Part shown: positions 9,345 through 17,965 of the stretch, piece by piece | Numbering within the stretch: position 1 is the stretch's first letter | Layout of the letters: each line of letters opens with the position of its first letter | Source: an uncultured Gammaproteobacteria bacterium | Lineage (GTDB): Bacteria > Pseudomonadota > Gammaproteobacteria > HK1 | Reading direction: 5' to 3' | NCBI GenBank assembly: GCA_947258715.1 | Contig: CAMYJH010000036.1 | Location: 1-32,610, forward strand | Length of the DNA: 32,610 bases | The notes under the pieces: generated by a model | Database searches by the model: none | Told to the model about the DNA's origin: nothing | Seen by the model: the letters and a program-made list of their open reading frames with translations, nothing else | Translations under genes and position numbers: made by a program

Positions 9345-10750
9345 TAGATCAGCTTCCGTACCGTGGAAGTGGCGGTCACGAGCCCTTCGCCGGTGTAGGC
9401 CTCGTGATTGCGTTCAATCTGATCCAGGCGGTAACGGTAGTTCACCATGATGCCGGCGGACTGGGCCATGCCTCGCTCAGAGGTGTCCGCGAGCCAGTTG
9501 ATGCGCTCGATGCTGGCGCCATTGGAGAGATGGAAATGGGCGACCCGATCCCGCCCCCGCTTTCCTTTGCGCGCGTTGATCAGGTAGTGGGCGCAAAGGC
9601 CGGTGAGTATGGGCTCTAAGGCGGACGAGATGGATTCGTCGTTGTGCCAGCGTGGCGTTTCGATGATTTTCAGCAACGCCTGCTGAGACGCTGAGCCCGC
9701 ATCGGTCAGCGTGCGCAACACCTTGATGTCGGACTCGGTCAACCGTGCTTCGAGTTCGCCTGGACCACTGTTCTTCAGCCAGCGCGTAAATCCCGGAATC
9801 GGTGACAGGGTAGCGAAGTTCTTTACGTTGGGTAGCTCTCGAGCCAGATCGTCCACCACGCGCTTGATCAAGAAGCTGCCGAAGCTAATTCCGGAGAGAC
9901 CTCTCTGGCAGTTGGAGATGGAATAAAAAATCGCTGTATCCACGCGATCTGGATCTTCGGCAGGGGCGAACTGGTCGAGAAGCGTCTGAATGCTGTCTGA
10001 AATACCCATGACCAGCGCAACCTCGACAAAAATCAGTGGCTCTTCCGGCATCCGCGGATGAAAGAAGGCGTAACAGCGACGGTCGGAATCCAGACGGTTT
10101 TTGAGATCCTCCCACGACCGGATCTCGTGCACCGCTTCGTACTCGATCAGCTTCTCTAGAATTGAGGCCGGTGTTTCCCAGGTTATGCGCTTCAGATCTA
10201 GGAAGCCGACGTCAAACCAGGACTTGAGCAGCCGAAAAAGGTCATCATCCAGCATTTCGAGGTAGGGGCGATCCTTCGCCAAGGCCGCCAGCTCGGCGCG
10301 CATATCCACGAGGAACTTTACACCCTGGGCAAGACCATTGAACTGGCTCAAGAGCCGAACGCGCGGCGGCACCAAGACCGCCCGCAACTCCGACTCTGCC
10401 CGGCGTTTTTCTTCAGGCGTTCGGGCCTCGGTCCTGGTCTGAACGGCGCGATCGATTTGCTTCGGATCGACGTCGTAATCGCGAGCGAGAATGACGAGGA
10501 AGCGCCGGCGCCCGGCCTCGTTCAGCGCCAGATATAACTCTCCCAGCTCTGCGGCACGCGCCCGCGCCGAAACCTCTCCCCCACGTCGCTCCAGACACGC
10601 GTCAATCTGCCGTCGCAGTCGCTTGACGTCGACGTCCGAAAGTCCCGGCGCGACACCGTGCTTCAGTCCGCGACCTTTCCCGCCCAGTCGCCAGGCGCGG
10701 CGGAAGCGCCTGATTGTGCGGTCGAAGAAGCTCGGTGATTGGTCGTTCAT
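9344..10750 (-). CDS. Malonyl-CoA decarboxylase
   Basis: The 468-residue protein converts malonyl-CoA to acetyl-CoA and CO2. The N-terminal half is the helical domain (RLRRQIDACLERR onward, with LVPPRVRLLSQFNGLAQGVKFLVDMR at roughly 126-151). The C-terminal catalytic domain carries HPRMPEEPLIFVEVAL at 231-246, YSISNCQRGLSGISFGSFLIKRV near 276-298, FATLSPIPGF at 312-321 and HFHLSNGA at 405-412. By family comparison the catalytic Ser-His pair is probably S316 and H407. The ATG at 10750 has no ideal Shine-Dalgarno at the usual distance; an AGGAG lies about 25 nt upstream. It follows the enoyl-CoA hydratase gene on the same strand with a 97-bp AT-rich gap, suggesting joint acyl-CoA metabolism. 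Confidence 0.92.
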   Translation of the reverse strand: MNDQSPSFFDRTIRRFRRAWRLGGKGRGLKHGVAPGLSDVDVKRLRRQIDACLERRGGEVSARARAAELGELYLALNEAGRRRFLVILARDYDVDPKQIDRAVQTRTEARTPEEKRRAESELRAVLVPPRVRLLSQFNGLAQGVKFLVDMRAELAALAKDRPYLEMLDDDLFRLLKSWFDVGFLDLKRITWETPASILEKLIEYEAVHEIRSWEDLKNRLDSDRRCYAFFHPRMPEEPLIFVEVALVMGISDSIQTLLDQFAPAEDPDRVDTAIFYSISNCQRGLSGISFGSFLIKRVVDDLARELPNVKNFATLSPIPGFTRWLKNSGPGELEARLTESDIKVLRTLTDAGSASQQALLKIIETPRWHNDESISSALEPILTGLCAHYLINARKGKRGRDRVAHFHLSNGASIERINWLADTSERGMAQSAGIMVNYRYRLDQIERNHEAYTGEGLVTATSTVRKLI

Positions 10751-10847
10751 GATTCTTGGTATGAGAACGGGCTTCTCCTGCTTCTTTCGGGTTGAGCGCC
10801 CATTTTATTCTTATCTTTTAATTTAGTCGTCACGAAAGAGATTCCGC

Positions 10848-11621
10848 TCAACGATTGGACCAGCGCGGCTCTCGCTTGTCCATGAAGGCTTGCATGCCTT
10901 CCTTTTGGTCTTTAAGGGCGAATGAAGCGTAAAACAAACGCCGTTCGAAGTGGATGCCTTCACTTAATGTGGTTTCATATGCGCGGTTTACACTCTCTTT
11001 GACCATCATCGTCGCAGGAAGTGACATTCCAGCGATGGTCCGAGCGGCTTTTTTTGCTTCTTCGAGTAGATCTTCGTTCGCGACCACGCGGCTCACCAGG
11101 CCACAACGCTCTGCCTCCGCGGCATCCATCATACGTCCGGTCAGGCACAGGTCCATGGCCTTGGACTTGCCGACAATTCGCGTAAGGCGTTGTGTTCCGC
11201 CGAGTCCCGGCAGCACTCCGAGCTTGATTTCCGGCTGGCCGAAGCGAGCATTCTCTGCCGCGATGATGAAGTCGCACATCATCGCGAGCTCGCAACCTCC
11301 GCCAAGAGCGAATCCAGCGACCGCGGCGATGACGGGTTTGCGGCACTCGGCGGTTCTGTGCCAGGAAGCAAACTGTTCCTTGAGATACCAGTCGATGTAG
11401 CTCCTTGGCTGCATCTGCTTGACGTCCGCGCCGGCGGCGAAGGCCTTTTCGTTGCCGGTGATCACGATCGCGCCGATACCGTCATCCGCCTCGAGCTCCG
11501 AAAGACCCCCCGCGAGGTCGCCAATCAGCGAATCGTTCAAGGCATTCAATGCATTGGGGCGGTTGAGCGTAATCACGCCGACGCCGTCCGCTTTATCGAG
11601 CAGGATGTTCTCGTAGTTCAC
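10848..11621 (-). CDS. Enoyl-CoA hydratase (crotonase family)
   Basis: This 257-residue crotonase would add water across trans-2-enoyl-CoA. Oxyanion-hole and catalytic motifs are complete: [12 protein letters not shown] at 59-70, [13 protein letters not shown] at 102-114 with catalytic E111, and [19 protein letters not shown] at 128-145 with catalytic E131. Both glutamates of true hydratases are present, which argues against a plain isomerase or dehalogenase. The GTG start at 11621 is favoured by GGGAG seven nt upstream. It leads the minus-strand pair with malonyl-CoA decarboxylase and diverges from prpE. It could take crotonyl-CoA or acryloyl-CoA; the substrate is not readable from sequence. 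Confidence 0.9.
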   Translation of the reverse strand: MNYENILLDKADGVGVITLNRPNALNALNDSLIGDLAGGLSELEADDGIGAIVITGNEKAFAAGADVKQMQPRSYIDWYLKEQFASWHRTAECRKPVIAAVAGFALGGGCELAMMCDFIIAAENARFGQPEIKLGVLPGLGGTQRLTRIVGKSKAMDLCLTGRMMDAAEAERCGLVSRVVANEDLLEEAKKAARTIAGMSLPATMMVKESVNRAYETTLSEGIHFERRLFYASFALKDQKEGMQAFMDKREPRWSNR

Positions 11622-11720
11622 AATCAGGCTCCCTTGACGTATTGAGAGGCGAGGAATCGCTTTGGCCCTAACACCGACGACCCCCCGTGGACCGCCGCCG
11701 CCCTCAGGTGGCGCATCCGC

Positions 11721-11777
11721 GGGCCATAAATGGTTAAATTATGCCCCCGGAAAGCCCGTTTCCGGTGACTTTTTTTT
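11721..11777 (+). terminator. Tandem hairpins ending in an intrinsic terminator, in the prpE leader
   Basis: Hairpin 1 pairs 11721-11729 with 11739-11747 (one mismatch, 9-nt loop). Hairpin 2 is perfect, CCGGAAA at 11747-11753 with TTTCCGG at 11759-11765, loop GCCCG, followed after four nt by eight T residues (11770-11777). The two stems share base 11747, so full formation of both is exclusive there. The T-run orients it to stop plus-strand transcription, yet the nearest upstream gene is on the minus strand. It therefore lies in the leader of prpE, 61 nt before its ATG, and could be an attenuator. Confidence 0.6.
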
Positions 11778-11823
11778 GCGCCGCACAATATTGTTATTAT
11801 GGCCGCAATCAAAAACGAAAACG

Positions 11824-11832
11824 AGGAGGGAG
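11824..11832 (+). promoter_or_regulatory. Ribosome binding site deciding the prpE start
   Basis: AGGAGGGAG ends five nt before the ATG at 11838. An in-frame upstream ATG at 11799 has no such site, so the shorter 633-residue product is chosen. Confidence 0.8.
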
Positions 11833-11837
11833 ATCCC

Positions 11838-13739
11838 ATGAGCAGCCGTTTTGACCAGGTTTACAGACGCTCCATCGAGGACCCGGAAGGCTTCTGGGCC
11901 GAGGCGGCAGAGGCCCTCCACTGGGACAAGCGCTGGGATACGGTTCTGGATGACAGCAACAAGCCCTTTTACCGTTGGTTTAGCGGGGGCAAGCTCAATA
12001 CCTGTTACAACGCGCTCGACTTCCACCTGGAAAACGGGCGCGCCCACCAGCCGGCCCTGATCTATGACAGCCCTGTCACCGATAGCAAGAAAACTCTCAC
12101 TTACCAAGAACTGCGCGACAAGGTCGCGACTTTTGCCGGCGTACTCGCGGCACAAGGGGTCGCCAAGGGGGATCGCGTCGTCATCTACATGCCCATGATC
12201 CCCCAGGCGCTGGTGGCGATGCTCGCCTGCGCGCGCCTGGGCGCGGTGCACTCGGTGGTTTTCGGCGGCTTTGCAGCCAATGAGCTGGCCGTTCGTATCG
12301 ACGACGCCAAACCCAAAGTCGTCGTATCCGCCTCCTGCGGTATCGAACCGGGACGGGTGGTGGAATACAAGCCGCTGCTGGATAAGGCCATTGAGCTCGC
12401 CAGGCACAAACCGGACAAATGCGTCATCGTGCAGCGAGATACCAAGACCTGCGAGCTCACCAAGGGCAGGGACCTCGACTGGAAGGAAGCTATGGACGCC
12501 GCCAGGCCCCACGAGTGCGTCCCCGTCGCGGCGACGGACCCGCTTTACATTCTTTACACCTCGGGCACAACGGGGGAGCCCAAGGGCGTGGTACGGGACA
12601 ACGGCGGTCACGCCGTGGCGCTCAAGTGGACGATGAAAAACATCTACGGCGCGGAGCCCGGGGAGGTCTACTGGGCGGCCTCCGACGTAGGTTGGGTGGT
12701 GGGTCACTCTTACATCGTCTACGCGCCGCTGCTCGCCGGGAATACCACCGTGCTGTTCGAGGGAAAGCCGGTCGGAACGCCCGACGCTGGTGTTTTCTGG
12801 CGGGTGATTGCAGAGCACAAGGTTTCAGTGATGTTCACAGCGCCGACGGCATTTCGGGCGATTAAGAAGGAAGACCCCAAAGGCGAGCAGATCAAAAACT
12901 ACGATCTCTCCGGATTTCGAACATTGTTCCTGGCGGGCGAGCGGACGGATCCCGACACTCTCCAGTGGGCAGAAGAAAAGCTCAAGGTGCCGGTCATCGA
13001 TCACTGGTGGCAGACGGAGACCGGATGGTCCATCTGCGCCAACTGTGTCGGTATCGAGCGGCTGCCGGTCAAGCCGGGCTCGCCGTCGAAGCCGGCGCCG
13101 GGAATGAACGTGCAGGTTGTGGGAGAGGACGGCAAACCGGTCAAAGCAGGTGACATCGGCGCTCTCGTGATCAAGTTGCCGTTGCCGCCGGGAACCTTCC
13201 CCACGCTCTGGAACGCCGACGAACGCTTCAAGGAAGCGTACTTGGACGAGTATCCCGGCTATTACAAGACTGCTGATGCCGGATTCATTGACGGGGACGG
13301 CTACGTGTTCGTCATGGCGCGCACCGACGACATCATCAACGTCGCTGGGCACCGCCTCTCCACCGGCGGCATGGAAGAAGTGCTGGCCGCTCATCCGGAC
13401 GTGGCGGAGTGTGCGGTTATCGGGGTCGCCGACCAGATGAAGGGGCAGCTTCCCGTGGGCTTCCTGGTTTTGAATGCCGGCGTCGAACGAAGCCATGAGG
13501 AAATCAGCCGGGAAGCGGTGCAAGGCGTTCGCGAGCAAATCGGACCGGTAGCCGCGTTCAAGACCGCGGTGGTGGTCAAACGCCTGCCCAAGACCCGATC
13601 CGGAAAGATTCTTCGCGGCACGATGCAGAAAATCGCCGACGACGAGGCCTGGAAAATGCCGGCGACCATCGACGACCCGGTAATACTCGATGAGATCACC
13701 GAGGCGTTGAAGAGCGTTGGGTATGCCAGGAATGCCTAA
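11838..13739 (+). CDS. prpE: Propionyl-CoA synthetase (acyl-CoA synthetase, AMP-forming)
   Basis: The 633-residue enzyme activates propionate with ATP and CoA through a propionyl-AMP intermediate. The ATP-binding P-loop YTSGTTGEPKG starts near residue 240. The GVVRDNGGHAVALKW and VGWVVGHSYIVYAPLLAG blocks are characteristic of PrpE rather than AcsA. The catalytic lysine, also the usual acylation-control site, is K590 in PKTRSGKILRG. The length matches PrpE (about 630) better than acetyl-CoA synthetase (about 650). It heads a same-strand run with mutase, carboxylase, MeaB and epimerase genes, which supports propionate as the substrate. Acetate could be a side substrate. The leader carries a terminator-like hairpin. 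Confidence 0.88.
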   Translation: MSSRFDQVYRRSIEDPEGFWAEAAEALHWDKRWDTVLDDSNKPFYRWFSGGKLNTCYNALDFHLENGRAHQPALIYDSPVTDSKKTLTYQELRDKVATFAGVLAAQGVAKGDRVVIYMPMIPQALVAMLACARLGAVHSVVFGGFAANELAVRIDDAKPKVVVSASCGIEPGRVVEYKPLLDKAIELARHKPDKCVIVQRDTKTCELTKGRDLDWKEAMDAARPHECVPVAATDPLYILYTSGTTGEPKGVVRDNGGHAVALKWTMKNIYGAEPGEVYWAASDVGWVVGHSYIVYAPLLAGNTTVLFEGKPVGTPDAGVFWRVIAEHKVSVMFTAPTAFRAIKKEDPKGEQIKNYDLSGFRTLFLAGERTDPDTLQWAEEKLKVPVIDHWWQTETGWSICANCVGIERLPVKPGSPSKPAPGMNVQVVGEDGKPVKAGDIGALVIKLPLPPGTFPTLWNADERFKEAYLDEYPGYYKTADAGFIDGDGYVFVMARTDDIINVAGHRLSTGGMEEVLAAHPDVAECAVIGVADQMKGQLPVGFLVLNAGVERSHEEISREAVQGVREQIGPVAAFKTAVVVKRLPKTRSGKILRGTMQKIADDEAWKMPATIDDPVILDEITEALKSVGYARNA

Positions 13740-13808
13740 AGATTTTTCGGCAAAGGTGTTAATGAACGGTTATCTGGAATAACCATTGGCGTCGCCTTGA
13801 AAGATTAG

Positions 13809-13828
13809 TGCACTCAAATTCGAGTGCA
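13809..13828 (+). promoter_or_regulatory. Hairpin next to the mutase ribosome site
   Basis: A perfect 7-bp stem (TGCACTC at 13809-13815 with GAGTGCA at 13822-13828, 6-nt loop) abuts the AGGAG at 13828-13832. The first base of the Shine-Dalgarno is in the stem, so the hairpin could tune translation. Confidence 0.35.
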
Positions 13829-13843
13829 GGAGTGAAAACGCTC

Positions 13844-15997
13844 ATGGCTGATTTTCCTGAGAAGACTCTGGCCGACTGGCTGGCACTCGCCGGAAACGAG
13901 CTCAAGGGACGCTCGCCGGAGGAACTCAACTGGTCGACGCCGGAGGGTATCGAGGTCAAGCCGCTCTACACCGCCGGGGATCTCGAAGCGCTCGAGCACC
14001 TGGAGTCTTTACCCGGCTTCCCGCCCTTCGTGCGCGGCACCCGCGCCACCATGTACTCTGGACGACCCTGGACCCTGCGCCAGTATGCGGGGTTCTCCAC
14101 CGCGGAGGAATCCAACGCCTTTTACCGAAAAAACCTCGAAGGCGGACAAACCGGTCTTTCAATCGCTTTCGACTTGGCCACTCACCGCGGTTATGACTCC
14201 GATCATCCCAGGGTTGTCGGTGACGTGGGCAAGGCCGGCGTCGCCATCGACAGCGTCGAGGACATGAAGATTCTCTTCGACCAGATCCCCATGGACGTGA
14301 TGTCCGTTTCCATGACCATGAACGGCGCGGTGTTGCCCGTACTCGCCATGTACATCGTCGCTGCGGAGGAGCAGGGCGTGCCGCAGTCCCAACTTTCGGG
14401 CACGCTGCAAAACGACATTCTGAAGGAGTTCATGGTCCGCAATACCTATATCTATCCCCCGGAGCCGTCGATGCGAATCGTCGCGGACATCATCGGCTAT
14501 ACCTCGAAGCACATGCCGCGGTTCAACCCGATTTCGATTTCCGGTTACCACATGCAGGAAGCCGGAGCCACCTGCGTGCAGGAGCTCGCGTTCACGATCG
14601 CCGACGGCATCGAGTATGTTCGCGCGGCGCTTTCCAGCGGACTGGACGTGGATCGGTTCGCGCCCAGGCTTTCATTTTTCTTCGGCATCGGCATGAACTT
14701 TTTCATGGAAATCGCCAAGCTGAGGGCGGCGCGGCTGTTATGGGCCCAGCTCATGGGTGACCTGTTCACTCCACAGGACTCGCGCTCGCTCATGCTTAGG
14801 ACCCACTGCCAGACCTCTGGGGTCAGTCTCACCGGCCAGGATCCTTACAACAACGTCGTACGAACGGCCATCGAAGCGCTGGCGGCGGTGCTGGGCGGAA
14901 CCCAGTCGCTGCATACCAACGCCTTCGACGAAGCACTGGCGCTTCCAACGGAATTTTCGGCCCGCATTGCGCGCAATACCCAGCTCATTCTGCGCGAGGA
15001 AGCGGGGCTCACCAAGGTCGTGGATCCGCTTGCGGGCTCCTATTATGTCGAGCACCTTACGGCGAGTCTTGCCGCGGCGGCGCGCGAGCTCATCGACGAG
15101 GTCGAGAAAATGGGCGGGATGACCAAGGCCGTGGTTGCGGGAATGCCGAAGCTTCGAATCGAGGAAGCAGCGGCCCTCCGCCAGGCCCGAGTCGACCGGG
15201 GAGAGGATATTATCGTCGGCATGAATAAGTACGTGTCCGACGACCAAGAAGAAGTGGATATTCTGAGCATCGACAATACCGCCGTGCGCGAGGCACAGAT
15301 CAATCGCCTCGAGCGAGTGCGCAAGGATCGGGACGAGGCCGCGTGCCGAAAAGCCCTCGAGAGGCTGACCAAAACCGCCGACGCGAGCGAGGGCGGCCTG
15401 CTCGAGGGTGCCGTCGAAGCGGCGCGCAAGCGCGCCACGGTGGGCGAGATCTCCGATGCGCTGGAGAAGGTGTGGTCGAGGCACAGGGCGGTGGTGCACT
15501 CGGTCGCGGGCGTTTACGGATCCGCCTACGAGGGCGACGAGGGGTTCGACAAGATTATTCGCGAGGTGGAATCCTTCGCTGAAGAGAACGGGCGGCGTCC
15601 ACGTATGCTGGTGGTAAAACTGGGCCAGGACGGTCACGACCGCGGCGCCAAGATCATTGCCACGGCCTTTGCGGATCTCGGCTTCGACGTGGACATCGGA
15701 CCGCTGTTTCAGACGCCCGAAGAGGCCGCGCGCCAGGCGGTGGAAAACGACGTCCACGTCATCGGCGTCTCGTCCCAGGCGGCCGGACATCTTACTCTGG
15801 TGCCCGCGCTCATCAAGGGCCTTAAATCCGAAGGCGGCGGCGATATTCTGATTGTTTGCGGCGGAGTCATTCCCCCTCAGGACTACGACGAGCTGATGAA
15901 GATCGGCGTGGCAGCAATATATGGGCCGGGTACGAACATACCCGTAGCGGCGAGCGAAGTGATTAAATTAATCCGAGGGCAGAGAAAGGCGGCTTGA
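13844..15997 (+). CDS. Methylmalonyl-CoA mutase, B12-dependent, fused alpha-type chain
   Basis: The 717-residue enzyme rearranges (R)-methylmalonyl-CoA to succinyl-CoA. An N-terminal TIM barrel binds substrate, with [24 protein letters not shown] near 64-87 and H236 in [12 protein letters not shown]. The C-terminal Rossmann domain binds adenosylcobalamin through [10 protein letters not shown], where H598 is the lower cobalt ligand. Both domains are on one chain, as in the catalytic subunit or homodimeric form. I see no second non-catalytic subunit gene, so a homodimer is likely. The ATG at 13844 is chosen because AGGAG lies 11 nt upstream; a GTG at 13808 would add 12 residues that fall in the hairpin. 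It follows prpE by 104 nt. Confidence 0.94.
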   Translation: MADFPEKTLADWLALAGNELKGRSPEELNWSTPEGIEVKPLYTAGDLEALEHLESLPGFPPFVRGTRATMYSGRPWTLRQYAGFSTAEESNAFYRKNLEGGQTGLSIAFDLATHRGYDSDHPRVVGDVGKAGVAIDSVEDMKILFDQIPMDVMSVSMTMNGAVLPVLAMYIVAAEEQGVPQSQLSGTLQNDILKEFMVRNTYIYPPEPSMRIVADIIGYTSKHMPRFNPISISGYHMQEAGATCVQELAFTIADGIEYVRAALSSGLDVDRFAPRLSFFFGIGMNFFMEIAKLRAARLLWAQLMGDLFTPQDSRSLMLRTHCQTSGVSLTGQDPYNNVVRTAIEALAAVLGGTQSLHTNAFDEALALPTEFSARIARNTQLILREEAGLTKVVDPLAGSYYVEHLTASLAAAARELIDEVEKMGGMTKAVVAGMPKLRIEEAAALRQARVDRGEDIIVGMNKYVSDDQEEVDILSIDNTAVREAQINRLERVRKDRDEAACRKALERLTKTADASEGGLLEGAVEAARKRATVGEISDALEKVWSRHRAVVHSVAGVYGSAYEGDEGFDKIIREVESFAEENGRRPRMLVVKLGQDGHDRGAKIIATAFADLGFDVDIGPLFQTPEEAARQAVENDVHVIGVSSQAAGHLTLVPALIKGLKSEGGGDILIVCGGVIPPQDYDELMKIGVAAIYGPGTNIPVAASEVIKLIRGQRKAA

Positions 15998-16178
15998 GCA
16001 AGGCTGGAAGTATCAACCTAAAGGCGCAGGGGAGCTAAGAGTGGATTCGATTTCCCGATCAGACCCGGCTGATGCAATATGCGGCGAAACCCAATGCGAG
16101 CGTTGCCTGTAATCGTCCGCGCATCGGCGGACACTGTTTCACCTGCGGCCTTCGAGCTGCAGTTCCTGGCCTAATCAA

Positions 16179-17711
16179 ATGAAAGAGATTCTTCAAAAGC
16201 TGGAAGAAAAGCGCGAGGCGGCGCGGAGAGGCGGAGGCGAACGCCGCATCAAGGCGCAGCACGAGAAAGGCAAGCTTGCCGCGCGGGAAAGGCTGGAGAT
16301 ACTCCTCGACGCTGAAAGTTTCGAAGAGTGGGACATGTTCATGGAGCATCGCTGCGCGGATTTCGGCATGGAGTCCCAGTCTATTCCCGGCGACGGGGTC
16401 GTCATTGGCCACGGCACCATCAACGGACGTCTGGTGTTCGTGTTTAGCCAGGACTTCACCGTGTTCGGCGGATCGCTGTCGGAAGCCCACGCGGAGAAGA
16501 TTTGCAAGGTCATGGACCAGGCGATGCGTGTGGGCGCCCCGGTCATCGGTCTCAATGACTCCGGCGGCGCGCGCATCCAGGAAGGCGTTGCGTCACTGGG
16601 CGGCTATGCTGAAGTTTTCCAGCGCAACGTGCTCGCCTCGGGCGTGGTGCCGCAGATCTCCATGATCATGGGACCCTGCGCCGGGGGCGCGGTCTACTCG
16701 CCGGCCATGACGGATTTCATCTTCATGGTCAAGGGCAGCGCTTACATGTTTGTCACCGGTCCGGAAGTGGTGAGGACCGTGACCCACGAGAACGTCACTC
16801 ATGAAGAGCTCGGCGGGGCGATGACCCATTCGAGCAAGTCGGGTGTCGCCGACGGTGCCTTCGAGAACGACATCGAAGCGCTGCACAGCATGCGCGAGCT
16901 GGTGGATTTTCTACCCGCGAGCAACCGTGAGCCGCCGCCGGAGCGGCCCTGCGAGGACGACCCCGCCCGTGCTGAATCTTCGCTGGATAAGCTTATTCCC
17001 GCGGAACCCAACCAGCCCTACGACATGAAGGAGGTCATCCTGAATGTCGTCGACGAGGGCGACTTCTTCGAACTTCAGCCCGATTACGCCAGGAACATCG
17101 TCACCGGCTTCGCGCGCATGCAGGGATCAACCGTGGGGGTAGTTGCGAACCAGCCCATGGTGCTCGCCGGCTGTCTCGACATCAGCTCCTCAATCAAGGC
17201 GGCGCGCTTCGTGCGTTTCTGTGACTGTTTCAATATTCCCATCGTCACGTTTGTCGACGTTCCAGGATTTCTTCCCGGCACGGCACAGGAATATGGTGGC
17301 ATCATCAAGCACGGGGCCAAGCTCCTCTTCGCCTACGCCGAAGCAACAGTGCCGAAGATTACCGTCATCACTCGCAAGGCCTACGGCGGCGCCTACGACG
17401 TCATGAGTTCCAAGCACCTGCGCGGGGACGTGAACTACGCCTGGCCTAGCGCGGAGATCGCCGTCATGGGGCCCAAGGGCGCGGTAGAAATTATCTTTCG
17501 CCAGGACGCCGGCGACGAAGAGAAGATCGCCGAGCGTACGGAACACTACCGCGAGAAGTTTGCCAATCCCTTCGTGGCGGCGGCCCGCGGCTATATAGAC
17601 GACGTCATCATGCCCCACAGCACGCGCATGCGCGTGTGCCGCTCGCTGGCGATGCTGAAGAACAAAGAGCTCGATAATCCATGGAAGAAGCATGAGAACA
17701 TGCCGCTTTAG
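16179..17711 (+). CDS. pccB: Propionyl-CoA carboxylase beta subunit (carboxyltransferase)
   Basis: The 510-residue chain transfers carboxyl from biotin to propionyl-CoA. Both crotonase-like halves are present: the N-terminal half with [38 protein letters not shown] and [16 protein letters not shown], and the C-terminal half with [44 protein letters not shown] and [16 protein letters not shown]. Length and motifs are those of PccB. The aspartate in the AEIAVMG region context fits propionyl rather than acetyl preference only by family likeness, and the neighbours (prpE, mutase, epimerase) make propionyl-CoA the best call. No strong ribosome site precedes the ATG. A 181-nt gap separates it from the mutase gene. 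Confidence 0.92.
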   Translation: MKEILQKLEEKREAARRGGGERRIKAQHEKGKLAARERLEILLDAESFEEWDMFMEHRCADFGMESQSIPGDGVVIGHGTINGRLVFVFSQDFTVFGGSLSEAHAEKICKVMDQAMRVGAPVIGLNDSGGARIQEGVASLGGYAEVFQRNVLASGVVPQISMIMGPCAGGAVYSPAMTDFIFMVKGSAYMFVTGPEVVRTVTHENVTHEELGGAMTHSSKSGVADGAFENDIEALHSMRELVDFLPASNREPPPERPCEDDPARAESSLDKLIPAEPNQPYDMKEVILNVVDEGDFFELQPDYARNIVTGFARMQGSTVGVVANQPMVLAGCLDISSSIKAARFVRFCDCFNIPIVTFVDVPGFLPGTAQEYGGIIKHGAKLLFAYAEATVPKITVITRKAYGGAYDVMSSKHLRGDVNYAWPSAEIAVMGPKGAVEIIFRQDAGDEEKIAERTEHYREKFANPFVAAARGYIDDVIMPHSTRMRVCRSLAMLKNKELDNPWKKHENMPL

Positions 17712-17965
17712 AATCTCCGTTGTTGCTTGGGACGTCGATTAGTTTCGCCTTCTCGCGGTTTTTCGGGTTGTTAGGCCGTATTTGGTATGTCGTATATCGG
17801 AGTTGGTTCCATGAGGCCTCCATTAAGAGAAGCGAGCAGGAAGTTGCCAGCTTGGTGTTCGGCAGGATCCTTTCTTTGCAATTTACGAAATACGACAGTC
17901 CGTATACGCAGGACTTCTTTCCAACGTGATCGCGAAATACACTGAGAAATCAACGAGCATCCTGA
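17712..17965. other. 254-bp gap between pccB and pccA
   Basis: No credible gene is seen. Segments 17788-17799 and 17886-17897 are inverted copies (11 of 12). The base composition is less GC-rich than the flanking genes. No clear terminator is found, so the two subunit genes may still share a transcript. Confidence 0.4.

Noticed and set aside
11838..13739. Acetyl-CoA synthetase (acs) instead of prpE
   Set aside because: Length and the VVRDNGGHAVAL and GHSYIVYAPLLAG blocks fit PrpE, and the next genes process propionyl-CoA.
14738..15790. Minus-strand frame of 350 codons inside the mutase gene
   Set aside because: Antisense to conserved mutase and B12-domain sequence; no start signal or motif.
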